A DNA stretch of 45,297 bases. It comes from a bacterium (lineage in GTDB: Bacteria; CAYTYR01; UBA6262). The notes beneath the pieces were generated by a model that worked only from the letters and a program-made list of their open reading frames with translations, searched no databases and was not told the DNA's origin. The stretch is taken from the NCBI GenBank assembly GCA_028712895.1, contig JAQTPL010000012.1, positions 1 to 45,297 of the forward strand. The letters run 5' to 3'. The translations under genes and the position numbers were made by a program. Positions 14,935 to 24,174 of the stretch are shown piece after piece (position 1 is the stretch's first letter; every line of letters starts with the position of its first letter).

Positions 14935-15321
14935 TTAACCGATAAGTTTCTTGATCTGGTCCAACAGGTCTTTAGAATCAAACGGTTTCTTGATGCAGCT
15001 GGCGGCTCCGAGCTCCAGCGCCCGGTCACCCAGCTCCATCACATGGCGGCTGGAAGCAGTGAAAAGAATGATGGGAATACCTTTCACCACCGGGTCATTT
15101 TTCACCGCTTTGCATACCTGATAACCGTCAAGTTTGGGCATTTTCACGTCCAGTAGGATCAGATCCGGATGCTCACTTTTTATTTTAATTAAAGCTTCTT
15201 CCCCATCCCCGGCCAAGATCACATTATACCCCAGGCTGATAATCCGCATCCTGGTTAATTCGGCAATGTCTTTTTCATCATCAACCAATAATATTGTTTT
15301 TACTTTTTTTTCATCACTCAT
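14935..15321 (-). CDS. Single-domain response regulator receiver
   Basis: 128 residues, CheY-like. Acidic pair in 'LLVDDEKD', phosphoacceptor Asp58 in '[14 protein letters not shown]', '[10 protein letters not shown]' and '[11 protein letters not shown]' complete the receiver. The ATG overlaps the stop of the large histidine kinase by four bases, so this receiver is the most likely cognate partner of that kinase. There is no DNA-binding or enzymatic output. Confidence 0.93.
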   Translation of the reverse strand: MSDEKKVKTILLVDDEKDIAELTRMRIISLGYNVILAGDGEEALIKIKSEHPDLILLDVKMPKLDGYQVCKAVKNDPVVKGIPIILFTASSRHVMELGDRALELGAASCIKKPFDSKDLLDQIKKLIG

Positions 15322-17876
15322 ACTTTTCCTCCTACGTTTGGTACGCCTAAAGCCCGTTCCCTGGCCAGGGCTAGCAGCCCTTCTTGGTCTTCGCCGTCAT
15401 CAGGGAAGAACGCTTCCCCGGCAACTAATTCTACATTTACTTCCTCTTTATCATAAAAATGAGTTTGGCCAGGTGTCAATTTGTGCAATTTCTCCGCAAA
15501 CTGCTCATAATTATTGCCGCTGTCTTTAACCACCACGATCACTGAACCATCAGCCAGCTTGATCAGGCGGTCGTCACGCTGAATCTTCTCCTGCAATGCC
15601 TGGGCAATATCTTCAGTCAGTACCTTGCCCCAAGTCTGCCCGTACCGGCCCAGGATATGCTGGTAATTCTTGATCAAGACCAGCGAGATCACGAACTTTT
15701 CCTGGCGGTGCTTATATTCATCAGCAAACTGCCTGAAAATATCCTGATATACGGTAGTTGGCTCAAAAACCGGCATAGTAAAAGAAAACTGGCTTCCTTT
15801 ATTCATTTCACTGGCTACGGAAATTTTACCGCCATGCGCTTCAACAATTTGCCGGCAGATGGATAATCCCAGGCCGGTGCCTTTGACCCCGGGCTTTACT
15901 TCACGGTCAACTTGTTCAAACTTCTCAAATATCCGCTTCAGGGCTCCCGGCGGGACACCCTTTCCTGTATCTTCAATGGTAAATTCTACCATCGCCGCGC
16001 TGGCACTGCGCCTGACCTTAATGTTGATCTTGCCGCCGCTGTCAGTGAATTTGATGCTATTACCGACCAGGTTGGTCAGCACCTGCAGCAGTCGTGTTTC
16101 ATCAGCATATATGGTAGGCAGACCTTCTTCCAGGGAATACGTTAAGTCCAGCTTCTTGAGCTCTACCAGCGGCATTATCGTCGGCACGAAACCTTCGATC
16201 AGCCGTTGGACCTGCTGTTCATGTTTCACCATTTTCATCCGGCCTGATTCCAGCTTAGCCAGGTCCAGGATATCCTGGATCAGGGTTTCCAGCCGTTCGA
16301 TATTCTTCTTGGCAATATTTAATACCCGCTCCTGCTCTGGCGAGATCACACCGGGCAAAACCCGGTCCATGATCAGGGAAACCCCTTCCTTGATCGCGGT
16401 CAGGGGAGTGCGCAGTTCATGGCTGACCGTGGAAACAAATTCGTCTTTCATAATATCCAGCCGCTCCAATCGTTCATAAGCAATGCCTAATTCCTTGTTT
16501 TTCTGCACTAAATAATTATGAACATTTTCCAGCTCAGTTTTTCCCTCTTCTAATTTTTTTGTCCTCTCCCGCACTTTTTCTTCCAGGATAGTATACGAAT
16601 TCTTTAAATTATCAGCCATGAGATTAAATTGCTCCGCTAACTCCTGCAGTTCATTCCCGGTATGGACCTGGATCCGGTGCTCCAGATTCCCCTGGCCGAT
16701 TATTTCCGACCCCCGATGTAGTTCATAGACCGGCTTGAGAAAATCCCGGGCCAGGGAAACAGCAAAGAAAGGAATAAAAACAACAATCGCAATAATCACA
16801 ATGATAAACCTGGTTTTGACTTCCTGTAAGCCTTCTAAAACCGTAGTTTCCGGAATACTGACCAGGATGATCCAGCGGTTGAATTCCAAGTTGGGATCTA
16901 ACCCTATTTGTACTCCACCGACGTAGCCATATTCTTTGGAGAACGGGATCAAGCCGGAGGTCGCAAACGGAGCGTCTTTGTGCTCCTCTTTATTTTGGCT
17001 GTCATTTTCCCGGTTTCCCGGATTATCACGCTTAACCTTTTGATAGACTTCGTTATCAGCTAATCGTTCTTTCAGATAGCGGGTAAAATGCATACCATTG
17101 TCGTATAACAGCAAGCCCCCCTCATCCAGGATAGTGACAAAAATGTAACGTTTTTCGGCAATACTGCGCATGATCGTATAATGCGTGATCTCACCAACCT
17201 TGCGCAGATCAATGATTCCAAAGATCACGCCGATCAATTTTTTGGTTTTCAGATTCCTGACTGCCCGGCTGATCACTAATTCCGGTTGTTTATCCACTGT
17301 CCCGATACTGGGCGCGGAAAAATAAATCTGGTCACTATTCATCGCCCCGGTAAAATAATCCTTGATAGAGAAATCCTGGCCTTGCCAGTGAGTGGAGGTT
17401 AAGGCCAGCGGTTTGCCATTGGGAGCGATCAATCCTAACAGTTTATAGGAAGATTCTTTTTGCTGGAACTCTTTCAGGTTGTTAATCACGTCTTGCGTGA
17501 GGTTGTCAGCTTCAGGCAAAGCCGGGGTAAATACAGAATACATATTGGACAGGTATTCGATCTCATTGATTCTTTTGTTAAAAAATGAACTGATATTATT
17601 ACTGAGTGTATAAGAAGCGTTTTCCAGATATCCTTTGGCTTCTTTGACTAGCACATATTTGCTTAAATTATAGCCATATATGGCGATCAGGACCGACGGA
17701 GCCAGCGAAGCGCTGAGAAATAAAATTACAAAAACAGGGGTAAGCTTGATCTTGAATTTTTCCCAGAGGTGATATTTAGCCAGGAAATAATAGGGCAGGA
17801 TAAATACGACGATCCCAAAAAAAAGAAAAGAATAAGGGGCTATTAATCTAATGAAGTTTATTACCTGGGGCGTCAT
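15318..17876 (-). CDS. Large sensor histidine kinase (Cache-type sensor, HAMP, HisKA, HATPase, C-terminal extra domain)
   Basis: 852 residues. Membrane segments near 12-32, 46-68 and 356-378 enclose a Cache-like extracytoplasmic sensor (about 70-355, '[20 protein letters not shown]', '[11 protein letters not shown]'). HAMP follows at 380-430, a coiled coil to 475, HisKA with His486 in '[13 protein letters not shown]', and a HATPase domain with '[14 protein letters not shown]', '[10 protein letters not shown]' and '[11 protein letters not shown]'. Residues 715-852 form an added domain resembling a degenerate GGDEF fold ('[17 protein letters not shown]') without the GGDEF residues. It senses an unknown outside ligand and likely phosphorylates the adjacent receiver. 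No clear ribosome site. Confidence 0.93.
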   Translation of the reverse strand: MTPQVINFIRLIAPYSFLFFGIVVFILPYYFLAKYHLWEKFKIKLTPVFVILFLSASLAPSVLIAIYGYNLSKYVLVKEAKGYLENASYTLSNNISSFFNKRINEIEYLSNMYSVFTPALPEADNLTQDVINNLKEFQQKESSYKLLGLIAPNGKPLALTSTHWQGQDFSIKDYFTGAMNSDQIYFSAPSIGTVDKQPELVISRAVRNLKTKKLIGVIFGIIDLRKVGEITHYTIMRSIAEKRYIFVTILDEGGLLLYDNGMHFTRYLKERLADNEVYQKVKRDNPGNRENDSQNKEEHKDAPFATSGLIPFSKEYGYVGGVQIGLDPNLEFNRWIILVSIPETTVLEGLQEVKTRFIIVIIAIVVFIPFFAVSLARDFLKPVYELHRGSEIIGQGNLEHRIQVHTGNELQELAEQFNLMADNLKNSYTILEEKVRERTKKLEEGKTELENVHNYLVQKNKELGIAYERLERLDIMKDEFVSTVSHELRTPLTAIKEGVSLIMDRVLPGVISPEQERVLNIAKKNIERLETLIQDILDLAKLESGRMKMVKHEQQVQRLIEGFVPTIMPLVELKKLDLTYSLEEGLPTIYADETRLLQVLTNLVGNSIKFTDSGGKINIKVRRSASAAMVEFTIEDTGKGVPPGALKRIFEKFEQVDREVKPGVKGTGLGLSICRQIVEAHGGKISVASEMNKGSQFSFTMPVFEPTTVYQDIFRQFADEYKHRQEKFVISLVLIKNYQHILGRYGQTWGKVLTEDIAQALQEKIQRDDRLIKLADGSVIVVVKDSGNNYEQFAEKLHKLTPGQTHFYDKEEVNVELVAGEAFFPDDGEDQEGLLALARERALGVPNVGGKV

Positions 17877-17891
17877 ATTATATTATCTCAT

Positions 17892-18311
17892 TTAAGCTGG
17901 GGTATTTTTATCAAGGGTGTTTTTATCGGGATTACTTTTACCGTCGCTCATATGTACGCGACCATATAAGAAAGTGCTGACTGCTGTTGCTTTGAGCGGT
18001 TCCAGGTTGATAAACTGGACACCGGTGTTGAAAAAACCTTCTTTTTCACTGGGGACAACCCACACCACTCTTACTTCAGCAGTGATCCTGGTCCGGTGCA
18101 GGCCTGGCAGGCTGAAAATAAGAATTGCCTTGCTGGCCATTTTCACCCGTTTAGGCAGAAGCACCATCATGCCGCGCTCAGAAAGGTTAACTGCTTTGGT
18201 CAGTGTACTGTACGCACTGCCATCTTCCAGTGAAGCATTGATCACCTGGACGCCTTCTTCAAATTTTATACGCGTGCTTTGCCTGCGTTCCGGCTGTTTA
18301 AAATCGATCAT
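17892..18311 (-). CDS. PilZ-domain protein
   Basis: 139 residues. 'PERRQSTRIKFEEGVQV' contains the arginine motif (RRxxxR-like) and 'AVNLSERGMMVLLPK' the N-x-S-x-x-G motif of PilZ; 'VVWVVPSEKEGFFNTGVQF' is the typical later strand. The arginine motif is the most complete of the three PilZ proteins here, so cyclic di-GMP binding is plausible. A good ribosome site (GGAGG) precedes the ATG. It lies between the two histidine kinase genes. Confidence 0.85.
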   Translation of the reverse strand: MIDFKQPERRQSTRIKFEEGVQVINASLEDGSAYSTLTKAVNLSERGMMVLLPKRVKMASKAILIFSLPGLHRTRITAEVRVVWVVPSEKEGFFNTGVQFINLEPLKATAVSTFLYGRVHMSDGKSNPDKNTLDKNTPA

Positions 18312-18324
18312 AAAAAAACCTCCG

Positions 18325-20232
18325 TTAAGCTGCTGCTCTTATAGGCATGGTAAAAGTGAATTTAGTACCTTTTCCTTTATCGCTGTCAATGGAGATCGTA
18401 CCGCCGTGCATTTCCACCAATTCTTTGCAGATGAATAATCCCAATCCAGTGCCTCCCCGACCGGCGCCGAATTGCTGGAATTTGCCAAAGGCTTTGCCCA
18501 GATTCTCTTTGGCAATACCCACGCCTGTATCCTGGACAGTCACATAGATCTTGTTTTCTTCCGGCTGATTATATGTGGTCAGGGTGATCTGTCCTTCATC
18601 CGGGGTAAATTTAATGGCATTACTGACGAGATTCATGATGATCTGGGTGAATTTATCCTGGTCTACCTGCGTCTCTGGAATATCTCCGGGGATAGCTTTC
18701 AATTCCAGTTTTTTATTTTTAGCCCATAACTGGCTGGAATCAACAACTTTTTTAATTAATTCATTCAGGTCAGCCGGGGCCAGCTTCAATTCCATTTTTC
18801 CGGATTCGATCTTGGAAATATCCAGAAGGTCATTGATCAGCCTTTCCAGCCGGCTAATACCTTCACTGGCCTCGTTAAGAAAATCTTCCTGGTCATGGTT
18901 GAGCTCCCCGGCAATCTTATCCTTGACCATTATTACCGCTCCTTTGATGAGGGTCAAGGGAGAACGTAATTCATGCGAAACATGGGCTACAAATTTATCC
19001 TTTAACTGATCTATCTCTTTTTGCTTGGTCACATCGCTTAATACCGACACAGTACCAACGGTCATACCGCTTTGATCTTCAATAATAGCGCTTGAAGCGC
19101 GCAGGATTTTTCGGGTATTTTCCTGCCCGTGCACCACTATTTCTTCTATCTTATCTCCCTGGTCGCCTGCACTGACCTCTTTGCTGAATGAAGCTATTTG
19201 ATGTTCATTAAGATTTTCGGAGATATGTTTACCGGCTACTTTATCTTTAGGCTTGCCCAGCAATTTTTCCGCGGCTTCATTTATGAACAGGACTTTTCCC
19301 TCTTTATCAACCACTACTAATCCGTCCGATATACTGCGCAGGATCCGTTCGGTTTTTTCTTTTTCCCGGGTTATTTTCTTTTTATCTTCAATCAATTCAT
19401 TGACTGCTTCACGGATTTTAAACTTCATAGTTTCATCAAATTGCTTGGCTTTGGCTACCAGTTCTTTATATTCATCATAGCCGATGCGCTTCATGCGAAC
19501 GGCTTTTTTAACTGCCGGTTCCAGGGCACCGCCAAGCCCGGGACCTAACCCTGGCCCAAGACCGGAACCTAAGCCAGGCCCGAGACCAGAGCCTAAACCT
19601 GGCCCGAGACCAGGGCCTAAGCCTGGCCCGGAACCGCTACCAGTTCCGCTTCCCGAACCCGTCCCGCTCCAGATCCCAGGGCCACTTGTTCCAGCCCCGA
19701 TGATAGTTGGCCTGTTCCGTCTTCTCGGCTTATCCCCAGTCGGGGCAGTAGTGACACTTTCCCCTTTTTTAATTTGGACAAAAGTGCTCTGGTTAACGAT
19801 GATATGGGAAATCTGCTTATTTTTAAGTAACTGGCTTAAACCGCCGTCTTTTACTGTTTTTTGCGGATCGCTCATGAGCACAATGAAATCTTGCAGTTCG
19901 GGTTCCGTAAAATTAATATCAATGGTAAGACTTTCTACCAGGAGATGTTTCAAGGTCCCTGCCAGTAAAGCAACGACTTGACCGGCTTGCTCAGTCAGGT
20001 TGATATTTTCAATAATAATTTTCCCTTCGATAAAACCAATAGTTATTTCTTTGCGACTGGCAAACAATTCCTGCAGTATCCCTTGCAGTTGTTTAAAGGA
20101 ATCCTTGACAAAAGGATGGTCGATAAAATAAAGGCTGGTTTTGCGGACAGTGGAGCCTAAAAGCTTAGCCAGCGAGATAAACCTGGCCAGATCTCTTTCA
20201 TTAACTTGGGGTGATTTATCTTCTTCAGCCAT
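18325..20232 (-). CDS. Soluble PAS histidine kinase with Gly-Pro-Leu repeat linker
   Basis: 635 residues without membrane segments. Residues 1-155 form an alpha/beta N-terminal domain ('FIDHPFVKDSFKQLQGILQ', 'GFIEGKIIIENINL') of a type I associate with HD-GYP and kinase proteins of candidate phyla. Residues 190-236 are a Gly-rich linker of four-residue repeats G-P/S-G-L. PAS follows (295-400), HisKA with His420 in 'FVAHVSHELRSPL', and HATPase (about 520-632; 'NLVSNAIKFTPDEG', 'GTGLGLFICKEL'). Cytoplasmic sensor kinase with unknown signal. It is the first gene of the signalling run, with AGGAAGG before the ATG. Confidence 0.92.
   Translation of the reverse strand: MAEEDKSPQVNERDLARFISLAKLLGSTVRKTSLYFIDHPFVKDSFKQLQGILQELFASRKEITIGFIEGKIIIENINLTEQAGQVVALLAGTLKHLLVESLTIDINFTEPELQDFIVLMSDPQKTVKDGGLSQLLKNKQISHIIVNQSTFVQIKKGESVTTAPTGDKPRRRNRPTIIGAGTSGPGIWSGTGSGSGTGSGSGPGLGPGLGPGLGSGLGPGLGSGLGPGLGPGLGGALEPAVKKAVRMKRIGYDEYKELVAKAKQFDETMKFKIREAVNELIEDKKKITREKEKTERILRSISDGLVVVDKEGKVLFINEAAEKLLGKPKDKVAGKHISENLNEHQIASFSKEVSAGDQGDKIEEIVVHGQENTRKILRASSAIIEDQSGMTVGTVSVLSDVTKQKEIDQLKDKFVAHVSHELRSPLTLIKGAVIMVKDKIAGELNHDQEDFLNEASEGISRLERLINDLLDISKIESGKMELKLAPADLNELIKKVVDSSQLWAKNKKLELKAIPGDIPETQVDQDKFTQIIMNLVSNAIKFTPDEGQITLTTYNQPEENKIYVTVQDTGVGIAKENLGKAFGKFQQFGAGRGGTGLGLFICKELVEMHGGTISIDSDKGKGTKFTFTMPIRAAA
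19525..19660 (-). repeat. In-gene tandem repeat encoding G-P/S-G-L units
   Basis: A 12-bp unit, grouped into a 24-bp higher unit, repeats inside the kinase gene and keeps frame. It forms the flexible linker between N-terminal domain and PAS domain and is expected to vary in copy number. Confidence 0.85.
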
Positions 20233-20287
20233 TAAGCACCTTCCTCACATTATAAATATTATGTACTCGGTGTAATTATCTTATATA

Positions 20288-21259
20288 TTAACCAAATCGC
20301 CTGCTATTTTCAAGTAAAATCTCTGCTATTTCTTTATATGTCGAGCAATGGTAAAGCTGGTTGCGCAAATTCCTGGCTCCCGGGAAATCATGCACATACC
20401 AGCCCAGATGTTTACGCATTTCTATAATCCCGTGTGCTCCTTTTTCTTCCTGCATTAACTGCGTATGCTTTGTGATCGTCTCTACGACTTCACTGAACAG
20501 GGGTTTAGTATAGCGCCCCTTAGCCAGGAATTCCCTGGCCTGGGTAAAGAGATACGGTTTGCCGAGTACGCCCCGGGCCAATCCTACCCCATGGCAGCCA
20601 GTCTGGGACAAGACAGCCTGGATCTGTTCAGGAGTATTCATATTGCCGTTGGCCAGAACTACACCCTTAAACTTTTTTACCGCTTCTTTGATCAACTCTA
20701 TGTTTATCGCCCCGGAAAATTTTTGGGAAAAGGACCGGCCATGCACCATCAGGGCTTGTAACGGCACATTTTTTACAGCGTCCAGGAAATCCAATACCGT
20801 AACCCTGCCGACTTCTGTCCTCGTCTTAATAGATACAGGCAGGCTGGTATTTTCCCGCACCGCCGATAAAACCTCTTTGGCCAGCGCCAGGTTTTTCATC
20901 AAATAGCTGCCAGCCCCGGTTTTGATCACATCTTTGACCGGGCAGCCAAGATTAATATCCAGCCCGGCTGGCTGCACCTGTTCGGTAATATATTTTGCGG
21001 CATAGGCAAAGTGTTCCGGGACTGCGCCAAATATCTGGATAATGAGCGGCTGTTCCTGGTCGGTAAACCTGAATAGCCGCTGGGTCTTGGGGGAATGATG
21101 GAACAAGCCAGTAACAGAAATCATTTCACTGTATACAACATCCGCGCCGGCTTCCCGGCAGATTCGGCGGAATGGGCTGTCAGTCACTCCGGCCATGGGG
21201 GCCAGGGCTAAAATTGGCTGCGGCAAATTCTCCCAAGTAAATTTATTGATTTTTATCAT
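20288..21259 (-). CDS. dusB: tRNA-dihydrouridine synthase (DusB-like)
   Basis: 323 residues from the ATG at 21259. 'LALAPMAGVTDSPFRRICRE' (FMN site), 'LDINLGCPVKDVIKTGAGSYLMKN' in two parts with the catalytic Cys, 'SIKTRTEVG', 'MVHGRSFSQKFSG' and 'GVGLARGVLGKPYLF' define the Dus family. It reduces uridines in tRNA D-loops with FMN and NADPH. A -10 box TATAAT ends seven bases before the ATG, so the transcript may start at the A of ATG and be leaderless; no ribosome site is present. This promoter overlaps the divergent one of the GH94 gene. Confidence 0.93.
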   Translation of the reverse strand: MIKINKFTWENLPQPILALAPMAGVTDSPFRRICREAGADVVYSEMISVTGLFHHSPKTQRLFRFTDQEQPLIIQIFGAVPEHFAYAAKYITEQVQPAGLDINLGCPVKDVIKTGAGSYLMKNLALAKEVLSAVRENTSLPVSIKTRTEVGRVTVLDFLDAVKNVPLQALMVHGRSFSQKFSGAINIELIKEAVKKFKGVVLANGNMNTPEQIQAVLSQTGCHGVGLARGVLGKPYLFTQAREFLAKGRYTKPLFSEVVETITKHTQLMQEEKGAHGIIEMRKHLGWYVHDFPGARNLRNQLYHCSTYKEIAEILLENSRRFG

Positions 21260-21275
21260 AATTATATTATATAAT
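21246..21275 (+). promoter_or_regulatory. Promoter of the GH94 gene, overlapping the dusB promoter
   Basis: Plus strand TTGATT (21246-21251), spacer 18, TATAAT (21270-21275). Start predicted near 21282. On the opposite strand the dusB -10 box occupies 21271-21266, so only one of the two promoters can be occupied at a time. Confidence 0.65.
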
Positions 21276-21294
21276 ACCACAAAGTTTATAAGGA

Positions 21295-21382
21295 GTAAAC
21301 CCCGTTAGAAATAAAAACGGGACAAAGAAAAAATGGGTATTAAATCACCGCCACTAATGGCAGAAATTTCTAACGGGGTAAA
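21295..21382 (+). promoter_or_regulatory. Structured leader of the GH94 gene
   Basis: ACCCCGTTAGAAAT (21299-21312) is the exact reverse complement of ATTTCTAACGGGGT (21366-21379), a 14-bp stem enclosing 53 nt that include the small hairpin GCCA-CTAA-TGGC. A shorter alternative, CCCGTT-N9-AACGGG (21301-21321), would use the left arm and break the long stem. The right arm contains GGGG, the only ribosome-site-like run before the ATG at 21389, so the long stem could hide it. TAACGGGGTAAA (21371-21382) recurs in the leader of the RRM gene. Confidence 0.55.
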
Positions 21383-21388
21383 CCGAAT

Positions 21389-24097
21389 ATGACTAAATCC
21401 AATAAAAATCCAACTTGGCAGTTTATTGATGATCAAGGGACTTTTGTCCTGCCTGATCCGCAAGCCCTTTCGCGTCTCTATTTCCCGTTGTGTAATGAAC
21501 AAGGATTGATCGCGGCAATTACTCCTGACTTGCACGGCGATATTAAAACCGGGCAGAATTCCTTCCTGCTGCAACCAGTATCTGAATTTGACCTGCATAA
21601 TCTTAAGTCCAAGCGTGATTTCTGGCTTTATATTGAAGGAACCGGGGCTTTTTCCCTGGCCACCCTGGGACGGGAAGATACCCGGCTGGAGGCAGGATTC
21701 CTGTACCAAAAAATACTTCGTAAAATAGCCAAAGTAAACCTGGAAACCGAGATCACCAGCTTAGTGCCTGTATCCGGAGAACCAATAGAGCTCATGCGCG
21801 TCACTATTAAGAATACCGGCCGCAAAAAACTGGCAATCACGCCTACCTGCGCCATTCCCATATATGGCCGTTCTGCTGAAAACCTGCGCGATCACCGTCA
21901 TGTTACTTCATTACTGCACCGTATTCTGGTTAGCCGCTCGGCAGTCGCTGTCACCCCGACTATGAGTTTCGATGAACGTGGCCATACTTTAAATAAAACA
22001 TCGTATATAGTACAAGCCTGCACCGGCACTGGAGCCTTGCCGATCGGAGCTTTCCCGACTGTGGAAGAATTTATCGGCGAGGGCGGGGACCTGACCCACC
22101 CGGCCAGCATCCTGCACCAGGTTCCGCCAACTGCCCAGAACGGCGCAACCAGGGCAGGTAAAGAAGCTATGGGCGCCCTGCAGTTTGCCAGGACGGTAAT
22201 TAAGCCCGGCAAAGAACTTTCTTATATTGTGATCATGGGTATTACCGCTGATCTAAAAGATACCAAACGCTGGTTGAAAAAATTCGGTTCTGCAGAAAAA
22301 TTCTCTAAAGCATTAAGCGCAAACCAGGATCACTGGCGCGAACGGCTGGGGCAGATCACGTTTGACACAGATAATGATAAATTCAATAATTGGACTAAAT
22401 GGGTCATGCTGCAGCCGATACTGCGCAAGATCTGCGGCAATTCTTTCCTGCCGGACCATGATTATGGCCGCGGCGGGAGAGGCTGGCGGGATTTATGGCA
22501 GGACCTGCTGGCATTGATCCTGATCCATCCGGGAGAAGCCAGAAGCTCCCTGATCAATAATTTTGCCGGTGTCCGGATCGACGGATCCAATGCCACCATT
22601 ATTGGCCATAAACCCGGAGAATTTATCGCTGACCGTAATAATATTACCAGGGTCTGGATGGATCACGGTACCTGGCCCTACCTTACCTTAGAATTATACC
22701 TGCACCAGACCGGGGATTTTGATATCCTCTTGGAAGAAACTTCCTATTTTCGGGATCCGCAGCTGATGCGCGGCAAATATAAGGATACTGATTGGACTCC
22801 CCAATACGGCTTGCAGTTAAAAACTAAAAAAGGCGAGCTTTACTGGGGCAGTATTATAGAACATATCCTGGTACAGCATCTGGTACAGTTTTATAATGTG
22901 GGAGAACATAATCATATCCGGCTGGAAGGCGCAGACTGGAACGATGGGCTGGATATGGCCTGGGAACGAGGCGAGAGCGTAGCGTTTACAGCATTATATG
23001 CCGGTAACATGATAAAGATCGCTGACTTGTTAGAAACCTTGGGCCAGCGCAAACAAATCACCACCCTCTCCTTAGCGGCTGAAATACTGATCCTGCTGGA
23101 TACCATCGGTACTGCTATTAAGTATAATGTGATCAGCGAAAAACATAAAAACCTGGACCATTATTTTGCCGCGGTCACACCAGCCATCAGCGGCAAGAAA
23201 AAAGAAGTCCCTCTGAATGCTATAATAAAAGACCTGCGGGCCAAAGCAGACTGGCTGCGGCATCATATTAACGAAAATGAGTGGCTCAGTATTAAAGGCG
23301 GCATGAACTGCTATAATGGCTATTATAATAATGACGGATCGAGAGTCGAGGGAGAACAGGCCAAAGGGCTGCGCCTGACTTTACCCGGACAGGTATTCCC
23401 AATTATGGGACAGGTAGCTAAACAGGAACAAATTCCCCAGATCTTTGCCGCTATTAAAAAATATTTACAGGACAAAAACCTGGGCGGCTTTCGGCTCAAT
23501 ACTAATTTCCATGAACTGCAGCTGAACCTGGGCCGGGCTTTTTCATTTTCCTACGGCGATAAAGAAAATGGCGCTTTCTTTAACCATATGTGCGTTATGC
23601 TGGCCTATAGTCTTTACGCTCGTGGTTTTGCCAGGGAAGGCTATGAAGTGCTTAGTTCCATATATCATATGGCGGCAGAAACCGCGCAAAGCAAGATCTA
23701 TCCAGGAATTCCTGAATATTTCAATGCTGCCGGTCGAGGCATGTATCATTACCTGACCGGCTCGGCCAGCTGGTTCATCGTGACCCTGTTGGAAGAAGTA
23801 TTTGGGGTTAAAGGATATTTTGGCGATCTCTTGCTTAATCCTAAATTCTCCCTGCCCCAGATCAATGAACTGGGCCAAATCAGCGTGACTACCACCTTCG
23901 CTGAAAAAAGAATTAAGGTGACTTATAGCAATACCAGGAACCTGGAATATAATAAGTACTCTATCCAAGCGATCACGATTAACGGTGAAAAAACAGATTT
24001 CCGCCTGATCAGTAAAGCTGCAGCCTTGATCTCCCGCCCAGCCCTACTAAAACGCAGCACTAAAAAGGTTAATCTTATTGAAGTAACCCTAGAATAA
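21389..24097 (+). CDS. GH94-type glycoside phosphorylase-like enzyme
   Basis: 902 residues. N-terminal beta-sandwich ('RLYFPLCNEQGLIAAITPD'), then the (alpha/alpha)6 barrel with 'GRGGRGWRDLWQDLLAL', the catalytic-acid motif 'GADWNDGLDMAWERGESV' (Asp516, Asp519), 'GQVFPIMGQVA' and 'YHYLTGSASWFIVTLLEEV'. Family members split beta-linked disaccharides or glucans with phosphate, giving a sugar 1-phosphate, or belong to cyclic glucan synthases. Substrate cannot be fixed; the pattern 'YNNDGSRVEGEQ' is not one I can tie to cellobiose or chitobiose enzymes. No signal peptide, so cytoplasmic. It is the only plus-strand gene in the first 33 kb and ends at a strong terminator. Confidence 0.88.
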   Translation: MTKSNKNPTWQFIDDQGTFVLPDPQALSRLYFPLCNEQGLIAAITPDLHGDIKTGQNSFLLQPVSEFDLHNLKSKRDFWLYIEGTGAFSLATLGREDTRLEAGFLYQKILRKIAKVNLETEITSLVPVSGEPIELMRVTIKNTGRKKLAITPTCAIPIYGRSAENLRDHRHVTSLLHRILVSRSAVAVTPTMSFDERGHTLNKTSYIVQACTGTGALPIGAFPTVEEFIGEGGDLTHPASILHQVPPTAQNGATRAGKEAMGALQFARTVIKPGKELSYIVIMGITADLKDTKRWLKKFGSAEKFSKALSANQDHWRERLGQITFDTDNDKFNNWTKWVMLQPILRKICGNSFLPDHDYGRGGRGWRDLWQDLLALILIHPGEARSSLINNFAGVRIDGSNATIIGHKPGEFIADRNNITRVWMDHGTWPYLTLELYLHQTGDFDILLEETSYFRDPQLMRGKYKDTDWTPQYGLQLKTKKGELYWGSIIEHILVQHLVQFYNVGEHNHIRLEGADWNDGLDMAWERGESVAFTALYAGNMIKIADLLETLGQRKQITTLSLAAEILILLDTIGTAIKYNVISEKHKNLDHYFAAVTPAISGKKKEVPLNAIIKDLRAKADWLRHHINENEWLSIKGGMNCYNGYYNNDGSRVEGEQAKGLRLTLPGQVFPIMGQVAKQEQIPQIFAAIKKYLQDKNLGGFRLNTNFHELQLNLGRAFSFSYGDKENGAFFNHMCVMLAYSLYARGFAREGYEVLSSIYHMAAETAQSKIYPGIPEYFNAAGRGMYHYLTGSASWFIVTLLEEVFGVKGYFGDLLLNPKFSLPQINELGQISVTTTFAEKRIKVTYSNTRNLEYNKYSIQAITINGEKTDFRLISKAAALISRPALLKRSTKKVNLIEVTLE

Positions 24098-24099
24098 AA

Positions 24100-24134
24100 A
24101 GGAGCAGGTTTTTGCCCTGCTCCTCTTTTTTTTA
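24100..24134 (+). terminator. Bidirectional intrinsic terminator after the GH94 gene
   Basis: GGAGCAGG (24101-24108), loop of 7, CCTGCTCC (24116-24123), then C and nine T on the plus strand. A run of A before the stem gives T on the minus strand too, so it can also end the convergent gene at 24170. Confidence 0.92.
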
Positions 24135-24174
24135 TTACCCCTCTACCACTTTATCACTCTATCACTCTATCACT
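24135..24174. repeat. Tandem CTCTATCA words; contains a 19-mer shared with 32.5 kb
   Basis: CTCTACCA, CTTTATCA, CTCTATCA, CTCTATCA follow with a period of eight. The 19-mer TTACCCCTCTACCACTTTA (24135-24153) recurs exactly, on the other strand, at 32506-32524. Confidence 0.88.

Noticed and set aside
19525-19660. CRISPR-like array
   Set aside because: Repeats are contiguous, 12/24 bp, in frame within a gene, and have no unique spacers.
19484-19981. Long open frame on the plus strand rich in proline (opposite the kinase gene)
   Set aside because: It is the antisense shadow of the G-P/S-G-L repeat; the minus frame has complete kinase domains.
24135-24174. CRISPR or origin iterons in the tandem CTCTATCA run
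   Set aside because: No spacers, no DnaA-box sequence, no replication gene nearby; it belongs to the spacer-word pattern.
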